Positions 13,067-24,512 of a DNA stretch of 64,000 bases are shown here, piece by piece; the first letter of the stretch is position 1; each line of letters starts with the position of its first letter. The notes beneath the pieces were generated by a model. It had not been told where the DNA came from. It searched no databases and saw only the letters and a list, made by a program, of their open reading frames with translations. Position numbers and translations under genes: made by a program. This DNA is from Eretmocerus hayati (lineage: Eukaryota; Arthropoda; Insecta; Hymenoptera; Aphelinidae): the NCBI GenBank assembly GCA_029851415.1, contig CM056741.1, positions 84,334,282 through 84,398,281 on the forward strand, written 5' to 3'.

Positions 13067-13365
13067 ACTGTAGATGCGTTTATTTTCATGAACTTCTGGA
13101 ATTTTGAATCATCTGTCGTGTGCACAGAGGTACAAAGAATACAGAACAGTTGTGTTATTTCAGATCGGCAAAAGCTTTAACAAAAATTAGTTGTAGAAAT
13201 CCTCGACATTTGTAGAGTGAACGTCGGCGTCGGGTATTCGATTTACATTATGAGAAGTAACGCAATGGAAATAATACTATCTACAGATAGCTATTACAAA
13301 TCTCATCATATTTATTGTATGAAATATTCATAGTATATAACAACTGTACTAGTATCCAAAAAGAT

Positions 13366-14643
13366 TCAGCAGTTACACGATGTCACTATTTTTTTATCTA
13401 GCTCTTGGTGATCCCTGCGCAATAAATTAGATAACTTTTCGTCGCAAGATGTCACCAGATTCTCCATAGTGCGCTGCAATCGGAACATTTCTTTGTATTC
13501 ATCGTGTAAATTCATTCCAATTCTCTCGAATACCACGTTGGCTAGAGCCGGGACATTTATCGGCGCCTCGAGAGGAGCTGGCTCTCTATTACTTTCATCG
13601 GATGTGAGATTACCAGCTCTGTCGCGCAAAACTAATGTCCAGTCGACCTAGTCTTTCGAGAAACCCTGCAACAAATCATTTCTCCCATTGATGTAATCAC
13701 CAAATAGTTGCGCGTGTCTACTACCCATCCAATGAATACATACCCAATCCGAGTTCACATAATCCTCATCAGTATAATGGTCATCATTTACCTCGTCGTC
13801 CCTTGGCGGGAAGTCAACATTTAACTCGGTCGATAGAAAAGTCCGAGAAACCTTTTTAGACAATTCGAGAAAACTTGTTTCCAGACCTTCACTGAAGCAG
13901 AAAAAAGAACGAATGTCAATAAGAACCGAAGCAAGCAATTATAAACATTCGTATATCAATATATTTGGTGCTCACTACTTAATTCCGTCTTTCGAGTACT
14001 GCACAAAGTTGATGCTCTGACTGCTTGGTACGATGAGTAACCGTGCGTAATTGAATAGCAGTTGATCGTCATCTATGATAAAATTTTGATCAGTAAACAG
14101 CTTCGGACTCATCTTGAATATTCTTTACAAAATTTTCTCAACAAACACAACTCACTCAGATACTGCTCATAACGATCTAAGGTCAAATTAAAAATGATCC
14201 TTTGTTGGTTGTTTGAATTTATTATGAGACGGTATCTTCGCCCTCCTGGCACGCCGTTAGGCTGAAAAGAATCGAATGCAATCGTGCTTATGCGAAACGT
14301 GTATCCAAAAGTTGAAAAATCTTCATGTACTTACTGGAATTCTTATTTTGCGTTCCTGGGGATTATCGGTTTTATTCTTTGGCAACGTGTAAACTTTTTC
14401 TAGATCCTTGCCTATATGAAAGGCCTCACTAGTGAGTTGAAGGTATAAATAATATCAGTAATCTTGATTCACATCTCCATATTTTTCAAACCAAAGCTAT
14501 ACGCACTAATCAACGTTGTTCAACGACACCTCGAGACTAGTAAGCACCGCCTTCTTCGTGTTTGGCAAGAGATGCGCATAGGCGTAATCGATTAGCTTCC
14601 CTCTGTTACTGTCTGAAAATTCCACAGTTAACATTGGATGAAA
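13366..14643 (-). CDS. spliced gene of unknown family, 3' part
   Basis: Six exons chain with matching phases on the minus strand: from TTTTCAG at about 14,616 (SNRGKLIDYAYAHLLP...); an exon read through EAFHIGKDLEKVYTLPK to a GTAAGT donor; NGVPGGRRYRLIINSNN to GTGAGT; DDQLLFNYARLLIVPSS; then EGLETSFLELSKKVSR through an acidic segment (PPRDDEVNDDHYTDED) and WVCIHWMGSRHAQLFGDY to a TAG at 13,648-13,650. Five successive junctions (phases 2, 0, 1, 2 and so on) keep one frame open, which chance would rarely give. After the TAG the same frame stays open for about 93 more codons (to 13,366), ending in a K/E/L-rich helix. I do not recognise the family. The 5' end lies above 14,643 and was not found. 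The TAG makes it either a true C-terminus or a lesion. Confidence 0.55.
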
Positions 14644-14859
14644 TTTCACGGAGAACCGAATGCGGCGTATTTCAAATATAGCCGCCCAGACGTTATGGAT
14701 GGGTGGCTATATAAAAATGCGAATGTACCTCTCTACGTGAACACGGTTTTTCCAATTTGAGGCCGTGATTTACTAATGCTTAGGCCACTTATAGGACTCA
14801 ATTCTCCCTATCCCTCTTTAAAAATATAACAACAGTTGAAATTGAGCTCAATAATAACA

Positions 14860-15815
14860 GTCCTCTGTTGGGGGGGGGGGGGGGCTGTTAAGTGTTATAC
14901 AATTGGGCTTGCCTATATTGGAATAGAATCTTGCATTTCTCTGTGACACCTCGTGTGACACGGTATTGCAAGGAAAACGTTAGTGTGTCGCATAAGCGCT
15001 CCCCAAAAAACGCAAGATCTCGCACCTGTGTCACAGAGAAATGCAAGAATTTTCTATCGAGCGCGGCAGCTGTCGACGGCCCGTCCAGGCTTATACGCTA
15101 CCCTCATAAACATATCGTACACTCTTTTTGACTACTTTTCAAGTAATTGGAATAATGGAAAAATGATAGTCTTAACTTCACAATTTGATTACTGACACCA
15201 AGAAGTGAAAGGCTTCATTAGAGTTCGCGCCGACTTCGCGCAAAAGACGGGAACCCATTACCTTACTCGTTATCCTATAATAAATTTCTTCTACTAGATA
15301 CTTTTCAAGTAACTAAAGTAATTGATACTCTGAAGTCCACAATTTGATTACTGGTATGAAGACGATCTGTCAGAAAGTTGAACCGGAGAAATCGGACGAC
15401 TTTCACTATCACAATTCATATGCATCACCATCATTTCGATTGATAAATTGATACTAGATGTCGTCCGATTCCTTCTGTTCAATTTTCTGACAGATCGTCT
15501 TGATACCAGGGATATAAAGTTCAAAGTAACTATTTTTGATTATTTCAATTACTTGAAAAATAATCACAAAGAGTTTACAATATGTTTATGAGTGAGGGTA
15601 GCCCAGGTATGCCTGTATTATAAGCGCGGGCGGGCCATCGGTGGCTGCCACTCAATGCAAAATCTTTGCGTTTCTCTCTAACACAGGTGCGAGATCTTGC
15701 GTTTTTTTGAAGCGCTTCTGCGACACACTAGCGTTTTTCTTGAGACAACGTGTCACAGAGAAACGCAAGATTCAATCCCAATATGGACAAGCCCTATCGT
15801 GCGACGCCAGATTGC
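14860..15815. mobile_element. foldback element with nested palindromes
   Basis: The arms at about 14,895-15,175 and 15,505-15,810 are inverted copies (TTGTCCATATTGGGATTGAA versus TTGCCTATATTGGAATAGAA, and the CTCATAAACATAT segments). Between them a second hairpin pairs AAGACGATCTGTCAGAAAGT (15,360) with its complement near 15,485. Inside the left arm, CTTGCATTTCTCTGTGACAC (about 14,931) pairs with its inverted copy at 15,029. A run of 16 G precedes it at 14,869. There is no coding capacity. No target duplication was found, so the exact ends are uncertain. Confidence 0.75.
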
Positions 15816-16716
15816 TCACTGATCTCCGATACCACGAACTTTATAACCAAAGAGCAACTCATACTCTGAAGTCTGGATGGGATGTCGTGGAGGAGCTGCA
15901 AAATTCGATTCATATGGTAATTTCTTCGATGTAAAAGTATTAGTCATCAAGGCAGTTCTTTGAAACCAAAATGTTCTGACATTACTTATTTGTCAATTTT
16001 GGATCGCCTGTCCTGCTTGCCATCTCACACAACATATGGTTCAAAATCAAACTCCAAAAACGGTTGTAAGGCCGATTCATTGAGGTACGGATCAAAAAAA
16101 TCGAGTTATCAATTCAAGTCATTGTTCGTTATTTTCCACATTATTTGTCGTACAGAGTGTAATGATTTTCAATCGTTCATACTAACTTTTGCAATGAGCA
16201 ATGCATCTACACCATGCTGATTCAAAAAGTTCCCCGACTGACGAGCTCGTAAGATTTCTATTTTTCTGAGGTGAACTTGAACCGGTGTAAGCAAGACAAA
16301 AATGAGAAAAATCTGATGGATTCTAGTCGTCTTGCATCAAAAAATGATAAAAAATTTAACGTTCTCAATCTTCTAGGGCAATCAACATCGAAAGAGGAAA
16401 AAAATTCGAAAAATCCCCTAAACCATAGTGGTGTGAATTCATGTTTCCATCACCTTTCATTTGCAATATCGTAGCCATTCATTCATTCTTGAGATTGCGG
16501 CTACGTGTCTGAGGGTTCGAGTCATATCTATCGTCAGCCTGGTATGCACATGAAAATTCAATTTCAAAAAAGTCCGAACGATCTTTTTCTAATAAATGAA
16601 ATACAACCAATATAGTTTCGAAGAATTTGCACATGAAGTTCTGCGCACACGTGAGTAGATAACAATCTAATTTTTTATGAATCTCCATAACATTTACACT
16701 TTCTATATTGATGTGG
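15816..16716. other. no gene seen
   Basis: AT-rich sequence with short open frames only. None shows a family motif or a consistent splice chain. No inverted repeat is evident. Confidence 0.4.
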
Positions 16717-17106
16717 TTAAGGCGATGCGGTCACCATGCAAGCTGAAAATCATTCCCAACTTTCTCCGTTCCTGTTGCGATTTGGGCTAAACGACGAGCG
16801 CACAAATATTTGTTATCATCTAACTTAGATTTGTCTGCTCTTCGTTAAGCCCAAATTGGAATAGAATCGGAGAAAGTTGGGAATAATAATGTGCGTATAT
16901 TATAGGTTAGGAGGTTCCCGCGGCCGAGTTATTCCCACTTTTCTCCGATCCTTTCATGATTTGGGTTAAGCGACGGATTGAAGAATACAAGTTGGACAAT
17001 AACAAGTATTCGACAACTCGTCTCACACTCCGAATCATCAAACTTTTTATGTAAGGTGTATTTTCAAGGTTCATGGTCACGGTACACGGTGACCGCATCG
17101 CCTTAA
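16717..17106. mobile_element. piggyBac-like MITE with TTAA target duplication
   Basis: The element occupies 16,721-17,102, with TTAA at 16,717-16,720 and again at 17,103-17,106. Its ends are inverted: GGCGATGCGGTCACC on the left and GGTGACCGCATCGCC on the right (15 bp perfect). Internally, CCCAACTTTCTCCG (16,757) recurs inverted near 16,868 and again near 16,935. At 382 bp it is non-coding. A TTAA duplication is diagnostic of the piggyBac superfamily; family assignment beyond that is inference. Confidence 0.8.
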
Positions 17107-18679
17107 AAATATATTCGATCCGCACCATCGCGCATCACGAAATTCCCCGAGATACTCGTACCCAGAGTTTTGATCTCAGCACGAATGTTCCATACAAATA
17201 TAAATCATCTCGCCTTATGATGGAAGAAAGTGTAAAAAAGTAAATGAATCGATATATATTCATCGATGAAATTCGATTACGTTGCTTTTAGAAGTTGAGA
17301 AATATTATTTCGAAATCAGTCTCATTATCATCCAATCGAAATATCTAACAAGTGTTATTTACTCACAATACATTTCCTCATACATCTGCGCCGTTAGTCC
17401 GGCAAGTAGAACAGGTGAAGCCCCGTTAACTTTCAAGTACAATGCATATTTTCGACGATCTTCTCGGTTTTGATCTGTGAAGAAAGAAGATACATAGATC
17501 ATTTTGTGTGGTGCACGGATATCACTCATGCAAGTGATCCTCTCTAACGGAACGTCGAGTGTGGATCCCCTCGCAACATGACCAAATCATATCAAATCGA
17601 TGTGGGCTCACTTGCTATTCTAAGTAATATATTTCATATAGATATTTGTACCAACCATTAGGGTTTCGAAGGGTTGCCAGACCCACACTCAATTCAGCAA
17701 TATGGTCCATCTCAAAGTCCATCTCAAAGTCCATCTTGGACTGGAGAGTACCCTATAAATTGGAATTTGAAACCGGGGTTGATTTACATTCTATCTTAAT
17801 TTCGTCGTTTGTATTGATTATATCATTGAAAAGTACAGAAGTGAAACTCTCTACACAGAGAGCATGTACGTGAGACCGAGGATTTTCGGCAGTTTTTGCA
17901 ATTTGGTTATATCTGATGACAGCTTAGACACTGAAATACTATACGGCCTTCCAAAGTGCTGTAAACGATTATTGGCTAACCTGAATCCAAAGACGCGCCG
18001 CGGTATGCAGTCTCTGGGGTAAATTTAGACACTTGACCCCAACAACAAATTGAATTTGTAATATGCCACAATTACATGTGTAGTTTGTTATACAGATATT
18101 TTCAGAGTTCCATTTCTAAAAATGAATTTGTCGTATACTTCAAATTCATCCGTAGTTCAATAAACTACAAATTCAATTTGTAAGTAAACTATGAATTGAG
18201 ATTTGAAGTTGCAATCGTTTCAAGGGTTTGTATAAGCAATTACACATTATTTCAAGCTTTCCACGGAACCACTCATATACACACAAATTTATGGCAAAAT
18301 AATTTCGGAGTATTACATACGATTTTCAATAAATGTCAAATGAGTTTGGGGATTCACTTTGAGGGGTGTGCGATACAAAAAATTCTTCGACATGAAATTG
18401 ACGAGACGACTGCTGTATTTGCATCGAAAAAATGCATGTAATCATAACTTTTCAGTCGCCACGATTTTCTACGTTATAATTGGAAAGGAAAGCTGCATCT
18501 CTTCCTTATCAAATAATTTGAAATACAGAAAGGCTCGCGGGTTGTGAGATTCATTTATTATTGCACAACCCCGGGTATAACGATAAGTGCAATCAATGGT
18601 GCATCAACAAACCATTACCGATGCATAAACTTAGCTATGCCTGCGCGACCAGCGACGACGGTCAGTCACTTGAGGTTAT
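17107..18679. other. no gene seen; short local repeats
   Basis: Contains three tandem copies of AAAGTCCATCTC at about 17,703-17,737 and a cluster of AATTTGTA/TACAAATT motifs at 18,040-18,190. No supported gene, although a terminal-looking hairpin or short exon could be missed. Confidence 0.4.
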
Positions 18680-19835
18680 TCCGTATTATTCGTCTCATTC
18701 ACACTTATAGATAGGCCAATGGAGGTTGTGCTAGGTTCCTCGCGATCGTCCCTCAACAGATGCGTGAGTAAGTGTCAGTAGGGGCAAGAGGTGCAAAATC
18801 GGAGCGTCGAATCATCAAAGTCACTTGGAGCATCGCGCGGACCACCTTCATTATATACGCTAAATTTCGGAGCAAGCCTATGTGCCGATGAGTCAACAAG
18901 GTAAGTAAGATTTATGTCTGTCATAGTTGATCCCGATTGTTATTCTAACTTAAATTCCCACGACGTGCTACAAAGTTTACACTCAAATTTATATCAAAAT
19001 CGAGAAATGAAGCACAATATCCTAACACTAATATTTAGTCTTATTGCGGGTAGAATAACCGAGGTGACAACGCGTCGAGATATTACATGCATTTCTTGTA
19101 AATCCAGCAAGTAGAACAAACAAATGAATTATGGGCTCGATAATGATCGAGGTTTGGAAGAATTTGCGCGCATAAACTACATATTTCACTCACTTACGGT
19201 GTACGGAATCGCGCTGAGTTTATGGATGCTCCAATTATACTGCCGCTTCGACTGCCACCGTGTCGGATATACTCGGCTGTCCCTTCATGAGGCGCGTCGA
19301 CTGCTCGTCTAGTCGGGCGTGCAATTAAAAGACTGTAGCCGCACACGCGCTGCCGCTTGATTTTCCAATTTCCTACAAACTGCATGAGATGGGATATATC
19401 AAATAATTATGTATAAGTGCTCAGTTCGTCAGCCAATTCAACTTATAGCATAGCCGCGTGCAAACCGCTCATTTGACGCATTATTTGGCCCGCGTTTCTT
19501 TGGCATATAGGAGCAACCCGCGTGCTATAGCCTTACCTGCCAAAATTTCTTCCACTTCGGTTATTTCCCTACGGGTTCGCGCGATCCTCCAACTCCTCTA
19601 ATATCTACAAAAACCTTCAGACGGCACAAATTCCAAAATTCTGGGAGGAAGGACAATGAATGAACCAATTGGTTTCTAGTATTTTATAATCTCGAACTTT
19701 TTCACCCATTTCTATCTCTGGATTGGCTTCGTAAAGAACAAGCGAAAAACGATGGGTTTTCTCAAAATACTACCCGAGACAACTCTATTTTGGATTTCCA
19801 GTGCACATTGAGATTAAATTTTATCTAGAAGCCGA
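18680..19835. repeat. inner arm, left (inverted copy of 32,540-34,705)
   Basis: The reverse complement matches 34,705 down to 33,865, 33,170 to 33,085 and 32,755 to 32,540. The gaps are insertions present only in the right arm. By eye the identity is about 97% around the promoter/first exon and about 95% at the inner end. It holds the TATA-like site and the first coding exon of the inward gene. The outer boundary near 18,680 is soft and I could not identify target duplications. Confidence 0.85.
18852..18900 (+). promoter_or_regulatory. TATA-like site and 13-nt leader exon, left arm
   Basis: TATATA at 18,852-18,857 lies 31 nt before ATG AGT CAA CAA G (18,888-18,900), which is followed at once by GTAAGTAAG, a near-ideal splice donor. 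The donor is phase 1. The next supported exon of the + strand gene begins at 21,940 with the compatible phase (TT then ATC). If the TATA is real the 5' UTR is only a few nucleotides. The same block, inverted and unchanged in these motifs, is at 34,489-34,540. Confidence 0.55.
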
Positions 19836-20176
19836 AATTCTTTTGAACGGCAAGTTCTGCTCGATTCACAATACAACTTTGACGCTTTGCACACCGTCAA
19901 AGTTACACGTGTATGGATGCCTGTTTGTTCCCTCTGAGAATCACTCGTTGAATGTGACAACCGTTTCTTGCAGTTGACTAAGGTTCACGGTCCTTCGAGT
20001 GAGGAAAATCGGATGCAACAACTCTGCTGCTCTTCAATTTTGAAGGATCTAGAATTACTTGGCCATGGATAATATTGAACCCATCAATGAATTAATCCCG
20101 TGAGTAGACTCGTTTCTGACATCGTTTTTCATGGAGGAAAAGCAAGTCTTACAACTTGATTTGGATTTTTAATGCA

Positions 20177-21013
20177 CAGGAATCCCTCCGTATTCGCGGA
20201 GATACGTATCAGCAAAGTACCGTGAATACTAAACCCGCGAATAAAAAGACATTGCTCTTATGGAAAATTAGGGGTTACGTCAGAAGCTCACAGAAGAAGC
20301 TCAATTTCCCGGACCATATTCAGAATTTATTCGTCTTCATACAAGTGAAGCTACAAATCGATTATAAAAGATGTAGTCATTGCTACTTTTGAAAGAAATC
20401 AGTTAATTTTGATTGTTCAGCACGCGGTACAGGTATCTTTATACAAATCTCTGTAAGGGGCTATAGCAGTGCTTCGAATCCGTCTTTGATACTCACGAAT
20501 TGGCCGAATCGTTGACTCATTGACTTTGGAATTTCGAGCAACATAACTCACTTTCTCTCCTTTTTACAGCATCTCCAAAAATTTGAGTTTTTTGCCGATA
20601 TTGGTCACTTCTTTCTTCCTTTCACAACTTTTCTCTGAAGGTATCTTCTGATTTGGGCTCATCGTTTTGTAAAAATTGTCGAAATATCTCTTGTAAAACA
20701 GTATGAAATATACCAGAGTATCAAAGTTAACAATGTAAATGAAAATATACAAAGATATTGATGTGAAGTTGACCCGAGTTGCGATTCTCATTGCCATTGC
20801 TAACTACATTGATTCACAAATAAGTGAGTACGAATTAAAGCAGTGAGTTGGAGACTTAGCGTGATTAGAAAATCGATACTATCGTTCCGTCCGGGATCAA
20901 ATTTGCGAATAACCAAGACCAATGGCCGCGAATACAGAGGGAGTGCCGCAATTACCCGATCGCGAATAACCAAAATCTCGAATAAAAAGTCCGCGAATAC
21001 GGAGGGATTCCTG
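20177..21013. mobile_element. pogo/Tigger-like non-autonomous element
   Basis: The left end CAGGAATCCCTCCGTATTCG is matched by an inverted right end finishing at 21,013 (CGAATACGGAGGGATTCCTG). The ends, with the phrase CCCTCCGTATTCGCGG, resemble pogo/Tigger termini. Internal GCGAATAA motifs repeat near both ends. Flanks read CA and TA, so a TA duplication is decayed at best. It has no transposase frame. It lies in the long first intron of the + strand SANT-like gene. Confidence 0.65.
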
Positions 21014-21069
21014 TAACTTCTAATGTACATGAATCTATTCATTTCATCGATTTCATCGAAAAGGCCAGA

Positions 21070-21110
21070 CCAGAGGTGCGCTACACAAATTGTGTAGCGC
21101 ATCTCTGGGC
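21070..21110. repeat. short near-perfect hairpin
   Basis: CCAGAGGTGCGCTACACAA is followed immediately by its inverted copy TTGTGTAGCGCATCTCTGG, with two mismatches and no loop. It is too short for a MITE with recognisable ends and is not next to a coding exon. Confidence 0.6.
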
Positions 21111-21939
21111 GTATCACTCCAGTACTTGATACGCTCGATGTGAGGCTCGATCGTGCATCGAATAAATGATCCTCTGTTTATCTCTCGTTTTCATGATCTC
21201 GCTACAGTCAGGACTTTCAGGAGGCTTCTCCAGATGTAGGCAAATACGCACCGATTCACTTATTAGATTACATAAATTTTTGATCCTTGATGATAATAGA
21301 ACCGTATATGTTATTTGTTGATATCTCTTCACCTACAAACTTTTGATACCGACTTAATATTCGCAAAAATAGCACAAAATCGAGTACATTCCCCCTTGAA
21401 ATCAACCACAACAATGGATTATGTCTCGGGCATCTTTTACACCACAGCCCCTTTAAGAAGTTTCTAACGAATGTGAGAATAATCAACCGCCCTTTGAACA
21501 CCAATAGCTTATGACCAATTCCGAAAATATTCAAAATCTTGAATGTTCATCAAGAACAATCGGAAAGAATAGAATTTTCACTATTTCGCACGCTCCCACA
21601 AGGACGACGTGTAAAACCATCAAGAAATGGCTGTGTGTATATAGCATTTTTCCCCTTCGGAGAGCTGTTTCCAGAATTTGCGTAATATTTATCCATCCAA
21701 TTAGTACGAGTGATTCAATGAAGTGAAGATATGGGAGAACACTTGCCAATTCTGGTCGGCTGCTACCTCGACAATGGCTCGGAGAAAATGTAGTAGAGCA
21801 AAAAGTTAACACTTTTCTCCAACTCTATACGTTGACTTGAATTTAAAATATCAACGTTAGGAAGATGAGGGATTCTTATTTCTTCGGTCACGAAATTGCA
21901 GATGACTGAATCTCCTATAAATTTTGAGCTCCCAAGCAG

Positions 21940-23796
21940 TTATCAACACTCATGACGTGCCGAGTACATTTATTACGCGGAAGTCAAACGATTTTCGTAG
22001 AGAAACCATTTTGCCCTCATCTGATACAGTGACCATTTCTGCAGGGCTGGAAGTGCAGATGAAGCCAGATTCAGAATCAACGAACTCTTGCTGAACTACA
22101 TGAGGGATCATGAAAATTTTGCCCAAAGGAAAGTACCAGAGTTGTCTGTATGCGGTCGCGAAAAATTTGCACAGATGTGGATTTATGTATGTAGCGCTTT
22201 GAACCAGATAGGGGGCAGCTACTACAACAAAGAACCAAGCCAGTGGCGAAAGGTATATGGATGAATCTCGATCATCATAGTCCATGAAATGTACTTTGAT
22301 ATCATTCACGTTATCTTACAAACGTATCGAGTATTCGTAGAAGCGATCAGAAGGTATTGTAAATTCTTATTATGGGCCCAGTTTGAGTGTTCTGCTGCGA
22401 AATTACACTCAACTTCAACTACACTTATTTCTTAATGTAAATTGTTACAGGGTTATAACGCAGTCTCTTACTTTCGCCATCCTACTTTACGCTCAAAGGT
22501 CACTGTTTTACCATTCACCATCTCCTGATAAGCTTCAACTCATTTATCTAGATGCTACTTTTACTCGCTTCTATCTCTTAAACTTTCTGAAATAAAATAT
22601 TCGCTGCAGGTCTGAATTCATCAAATCGATCAATAGCATCTACACAGTTGTGCCGAGCAGATGTGCAGTACATTCTCACGAATTTAATGATCAGTCGTAA
22701 AAGAATAAAGCATTTAAGCCACGTTCCTCCTACCATTGTTTATAATTCGCTCAGTAAAATATTATTCACATTGCAGTATTGGGATGAGATCCGTCTCAAG
22801 GCCAAGGACCAATTGTCGGAGTATTTTGGCAATATTGGGAAGACTGGTAATAAACATGTGGAGGAGCCGGATGAATACATTTGGCATGTCGCGTTCATCT
22901 ACGGATACGTGGGGCTCGGCCTTAACATTGGGACTGAATCAGGTCTTGATCCAGAAGATAAAGGTTGTGTATCTCTCAACTGAAAACAGTATCATAATTA
23001 TGTCACGGCTCACGCTACTGACCGAGGCGAAAGTGATGTCTTCGTGCTCGAGCATGGACTTATAGCGTTCTGGTCCCCAAAACAAGTCGAAACTTTTTTC
23101 CCACCGAAAACGGTTATGTCGCTTGTGATGAGTCAGGACGCATTTTCACTCCCGGAGATGCACGTACATGTTTTCGCATACATTCCCTATCGTTTCTCGT
23201 CAAAAACTCCATTTTCACCAAAATGGACTTATACCGTTCTGGTCGGAAACCGTCCATATATGGATACAATACGATAAATGTGTTATGATCATTCCTGGAA
23301 ACACGCTCTTATATTTCAGAAAGAGAGTCTCTCATGAAAAAAATTTTTGAAGCAAAAGAAAGACTCATGTGTGGAAACAGAAGGTTTAACATAAGAAATC
23401 GAAACACTCGTGCAAAAAGGATGAAACATAATGTATCAGATGCTGACTCAAGCTTTATGGCACTCAATGACGATGGTGAGTCGTTTTTCAAAATTATATT
23501 CATGAAATTACTTCTACTACGAAATGAAAGGATGATTGTCCATTCAGTTACTCGTATATTTGTACGGAAATACAATAATGGTTCAAGTGCCTTTTCTAGG
23601 ACCGACGCAAGATGATGGAGTCTCAGTCAGTGAAGAAGTTCTTGAGATGCACCAACACATCTTGATGGGTCTTGAGGAGCATTTACACGTTCTTCGCAAC
23701 TATAGGCAGTCGATTGATACGATGATAGAGTCAGTGAGCAAGGACGTTGATATTTTGATTGATTTATGCTCGCAAAACGGCATAAAATACATGTGA
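21940..23796 (+). CDS. SANT/Myb-like DNA-binding partner gene
   Basis: Exons on + are 21,940-22,252, 22,777-22,963, 23,320-23,475 and 23,600-23,796 (TGA). Junction phases agree: CGAAAG/GTATAT to TTGCAG/TATTGG (phase 0), AAAG/GTTGTG to TTTCAG/AAAGAG (phase 1), GATG/GTGAGT to TTCTAG/GACCG (phase 1). The first exon and the start of the second carry a SANT/Myb-like domain: INELLLNYMRDHENFAQ, then FAQMWIYVCSALNQIGG, then SQWRK joined to YWDEIRLKAKDQL. The C-terminal exon is helical (EEVLEMHQHILMGLEEHLHVL) and suits dimerisation. The segment 21,940-22,002 is in another frame (INTHDVPSTFITRK). It joins the domain through a possible 62-nt intron (GTCAAA to CTGCAG at 22,042), otherwise there is a 1-nt lesion. 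The phase-1 start at 21,940 fits the leader exon at 18,888. The likely role is to bind DNA and aid the neighbouring transposase. Confidence 0.75.
23052..23266. repeat. ATGGACTTATACCGTTCTGG repeat pair
   Basis: ATGGACTTATAGCGTTCTGG (23,054) and ATGGACTTATACCGTTCTGG (23,222) lie in the same orientation inside an intron of the SANT-like gene. The same motif occurs four times, in both orientations, at 46,363-46,640, so it marks a dispersed family in this genome. Confidence 0.6.
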
Positions 23797-24512
23797 GAAC
23801 CATATACTCTTAGCTATATGATACTGCAGGACGAGTGTACAGCTACGTCGCTGGGAAAATTATGTGGACGAGGTTTCTGTGCAACATCCTCTTGAGAATA
23901 CTCTTCTGATCATAGGAATCCATGTTACCGCACGGAAAACTTGTCACAATTTTTCTGAGTCGAATGTGTTAAAAAAAAAAGTGATGAAATTGTCTATATT
24001 TCGATTGAATGATCAGATTTGAATAATTTGGCGCATTTTCTACAGAAAGAGTGTCTTGCCATTCTTTCCTCAAACTGGTCGTTCTTGAGTAATGAGCAAT
24101 TTTTAATGGAAAAACGCGAATTCTGTAATCTTTGACACTAAATAAAAGCAACAACGAAGTGAAAAATGTATGTTGTATGTGAAAGACGTATGGTTCCAAG
24201 CCGAATTTGGATGCAAAATTGTTTAAAAATTGCATCTCCCTTTCAAGAAGACAAGTTTATTCAAGATAATGGCAAAGAACCTCCAGTACATCTTGGCTCC
24301 ACTGTGATCAAAGGACCGATTATGATTGACTTTCATCCGATATTCACCTTGCTACAGTTATAATGAATACATATGTATAACTATAATATGAATAAACGAT
24401 CATAAGAATCATATCGAGTTCAATGGATTTCGTCAAGGATCCGGTGTGGCCCGAATGTTAGACCCGTGAAGAAAGTTTGTTGATTCTGTGGTGAGTGGGA
24501 TATGCGAGTGGC

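Larger units (their letters stand above)
10030..13080. repeat. outer arm, left (inverted copy of 35,523-38,590)
   Basis: The reverse complement matches 35,523-38,590 over nearly the whole length. By eye there are about 5 differences in 170 bp near 12,900-13,066. The match includes a poly-C run at 11,810 that appears as a longer poly-G at 36,796. The match ends abruptly at about 13,080 on the inner side and fades near 10,030 on the outer side. It carries the first six exons of the SANT-like gene and the open frame at 12,905-13,066. Confidence 0.9.

Noticed and set aside
18914..19114. 66-codon frame present in both inner arms (also 34,275-34,475)
   Set aside because: It lies directly after the leader-exon donor, in the intron. 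The few differences between copies all change amino acids, so there is no sign of selection.
21531..22309. Two minus-strand frames (21,531-21,812 and 21,950-22,309) with hydrophobic stretches resembling a membrane protein
   Set aside because: The second lies antisense to the SANT-like exon 21,940-22,252, which has domain and splice support. The two frames do not join with valid splice phases.
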